Shown here: in pieces, positions 7,151 to 8,860 of the stretch
Layout: each line of letters opens with the position of its first letter
How positions within the stretch are numbered: the stretch's first letter is position 1
Source: an uncultured Clostridia bacterium
Lineage (GTDB): Bacteria > Bacillota_A > Clostridia > UMGS1840 > HGM11507
Length of the DNA stretch: 8,860 bases
NCBI GenBank assembly: GCA_934403665.1
Contig: CAKRUL010000029.1
Coordinates: forward strand, 1 to 8,860
Reading direction: 5' to 3'
Notes under the pieces: generated by a model
Told to the model about the DNA's origin: nothing
Database searches by the model: none
The model's input: only the letters and a program-made list of their open reading frames with translations
Position numbers and translations under genes: made by a program

Positions 7151-8860
7151 TTGGCAAAAAAATTGGTTATTGTGGAGTCGCCGGCAAAAGCCAAGACCAT
7201 TATGAAATATCTCGGAAAAGACTATAAAGTGCTGGCTTCTATGGGGCACTTGCGGGATTTGCCGGAAAAAAGCATTGGCGTGGATATCGAAAATCATTTT
7301 ACGCCGAAATACCAGCCAATTAAAGGCAAAAAAGAATTGATCAAAGAACTTTCGGATGCGGCAAAGAAATCCGAAACAGTCTATTTGGCAACTGACCCTG
7401 ACCGCGAAGGCGAGGCGATTTCCTGGCACATTGCGCAAATGCTGAAAATTGACGAGGCATCCGACTGCCGGATTACCTTTAACGAAATTACCAAATCGGC
7501 GGTCACCAACGCGATACAGCATCCGCGCTCCATTGACATGGATCTGGTGGATGCGCAGCAGGCGAGAAGAATTCTGGACCGTATTGTGGGGTATAAGCTC
7601 AGTCCGCTTCTGTGGAAAAAGGTGAAAAAAGGGCTGAGCGCCGGGCGTGTTCAGTCGGTTGCAACCAGAATTGTGTGCGATCGGGAGCTGGAAATACAGA
7701 ATTTTAAATCGGAGGAATTTTGGACGGTTACCGCAGACTTAACGAAAGAGTCAGAACGTTTTGTGGCAAAGCTGGCATGGAAAAACGGGAAAAAATTCGA
7801 TCTTCACAATGAAGAGGAAACCACTGCCGCAGTCGAAGAAATTCAGAAGCAAAGCTTTGTTGTGGAAAAGGTGAAGAAAAGCAAAAAAACGAGAAGACCG
7901 TATCCGCCCTTTATCACCTCTACGTTACAGCAGGAGGCTTCCCGAAAACTGGGCTTCACTGCCAAAAGAACCATGATGGCGGCGCAGCAGCTGTATGAGG
8001 GAATTGATTTGAAGGAACGGGGACTGGTCGGTCTGATTACCTATATGAGAACGGACAGTCTGCGGGTTGCGCAGGAGGCTATGGCAGAGGCAAAGAAGTA
8101 TATTGTCAGCCGTTTTTCGGAAGAATATGCGCCGAAAAGCTATCATATCTACAAATCCAAAAAAGGAAATGTGCAGGATGCCCACGAAGCGATTCGTCCT
8201 TCCGTGGTGGATTTGGCTCCGGATGACATCAAGGCATATCTTTCCAACGATCAGTACAAGCTTTATAAACTGATTTGGGAACGCTTTGTTGCAAGTCAGA
8301 TGAGCAGTGCACAGCTGAACGTGGTATCCGTCGACATCAAAGCAGGAAATTATACATTCAAAACGGGTGGCTCCACGGTTCTGTTTGACGGGTTTATGAA
8401 ACTGTATGTGGAAAGCACAGAGGATGAAAAGGAAGAAGAAAACCAGAAGATACCGCTTCTCAATGAAGGAGATGCGCTGCAGCTGAATCAGCTGACGCCG
8501 AAACAAAACTTCACAAAACCGCCGGCGCGTTACACGGAGGCAAGCCTGATTAAAGCGATGGAGGAAAACGGGATCGGCCGTCCAAGCACCTATGCGCCTA
8601 CGATTACCACTATTTTAACCAGGGAATATGTAGAGAAGGAAGGAAGGTCCTTAAAGCCCACGGAACTGGGAATGATTATCACCGATTTGATGAAAAATCA
8701 TTTTCAGGATATTGTGGACATCAAATTTACGGCAAATATGGAAGAAGAATTGGATAAGATCGAGGAAGGCACCGTCGATTGGGTTTCCGTTCTGGACGAT
8801 TTTTACGGTGGATTTGAAAAGGTGCTCAAAGCAGCCGAGTCCATTGAAAAAGTCAAGCTG
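7151..8860 (+). CDS. topA: DNA topoisomerase I (type IA), first 570 residues; 3' end outside the window
   Basis: TopA relaxes negative supercoils by cutting one strand through a tyrosine link. Type IA landmarks appear in order. The Toprim motif VIVESPAKAKTI has Glu9, followed by MGHLRDLP. The metal-binding LATDPDREGEAISWH has Asp82, Asp84 and Glu86. DAQQARRILDRIVGYKLSPLLW and GLSAGRVQSVA follow, then LITYMRTDS with the nucleophile Tyr298, and DAHEAIRPS. The sequence continues through ARYTEASLIKAMEENGIGRPSTYAPTI and FTANMEEELDKIEEG. The family is usually near 700 residues, so about 120, normally C-terminal zinc-finger repeats, lie beyond the window. The start is TTG 7151: GAGGTG (7139-7144) sits six bases upstream and an in-frame TAG at 7145-7147 rules out anything earlier. 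Its ribosome site overlaps the dprA stop, suggesting coupled translation. Confidence 0.97.
   Translation, partial: MAKKLVIVESPAKAKTIMKYLGKDYKVLASMGHLRDLPEKSIGVDIENHFTPKYQPIKGKKELIKELSDAAKKSETVYLATDPDREGEAISWHIAQMLKIDEASDCRITFNEITKSAVTNAIQHPRSIDMDLVDAQQARRILDRIVGYKLSPLLWKKVKKGLSAGRVQSVATRIVCDRELEIQNFKSEEFWTVTADLTKESERFVAKLAWKNGKKFDLHNEEETTAAVEEIQKQSFVVEKVKKSKKTRRPYPPFITSTLQQEASRKLGFTAKRTMMAAQQLYEGIDLKERGLVGLITYMRTDSLRVAQEAMAEAKKYIVSRFSEEYAPKSYHIYKSKKGNVQDAHEAIRPSVVDLAPDDIKAYLSNDQYKLYKLIWERFVASQMSSAQLNVVSVDIKAGNYTFKTGGSTVLFDGFMKLYVESTEDEKEEENQKIPLLNEGDALQLNQLTPKQNFTKPPARYTEASLIKAMEENGIGRPSTYAPTITTILTREYVEKEGRSLKPTELGMIITDLMKNHFQDIVDIKFTANMEEELDKIEEGTVDWVSVLDDFYGGFEKVLKAAESIEKVKL

Noticed and set aside
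7151..7153. TTG start of topA as an anomaly
   Set aside because: TTG starts are common in Firmicutes, and the ribosome site and conserved N-terminus fit; it is noted in the gene entry only.
7925..8506. 193-codon minus-strand frame
   Set aside because: It lies opposite the highly conserved topA catalytic region and is a shadow.

Overview
The window looks like chromosome from an anaerobic, spore-forming member of the Firmicutes (class Clostridia). The reasons are a sporulation-family ytxC gene, strong AGGAGG-type ribosome sites, A-tract/hairpin/T-tract terminators, a copper-amine-oxidase-type surface domain, and the dprA-topA pair in the usual Firmicutes order. TGA is an ordinary stop codon here: it ends the DUF6873-like gene, ytxC and dprA.

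Layout. (1) Positions 1-1928, plus strand, form a tight run of three genes: the C-terminal end of a MacB/FtsX-type ABC transporter permease, a 253-residue protein resembling the DUF6873 (GME-fold) family, and ytxC, whose start overlaps the previous stop in an ATGA. (2) Positions 1942-2000 hold a strong hairpin with A and T tracts on both sides, which can end transcription arriving from either strand. (3) Positions 2034-4591, minus strand, hold one large gene for a secreted beta-propeller protein with a C-terminal copper-amine-oxidase-N-type domain. As sequenced it is broken twice: a one-base frameshift in a short C run just after the signal peptide, and an in-frame TGA about 30% of the way in. 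Repairing both gives one 852-residue protein. (4) Positions 4595-4964 are a divergent regulatory region with a candidate promoter for each strand and a structured leader on the minus side. (5) Positions 4965-5834, plus strand, encode an AraC-family regulator that probably controls the divergent propeller gene; a terminator follows. (6) Positions 6001-8860, plus strand, are the housekeeping pair dprA and topA (topA starts at TTG and runs off the window).

Most of the window is ordinary chromosome. The part worth a second look is the divergent araC/propeller locus. The propeller gene carries two separate lesions in otherwise well-preserved sequence, and the in-frame TGA is followed directly by a perfect 7-bp hairpin. 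Recent gene decay or assembly error is the simplest explanation, and recoding is a long shot. I found no RNA gene, CRISPR array, insertion sequence or obvious new defence system.
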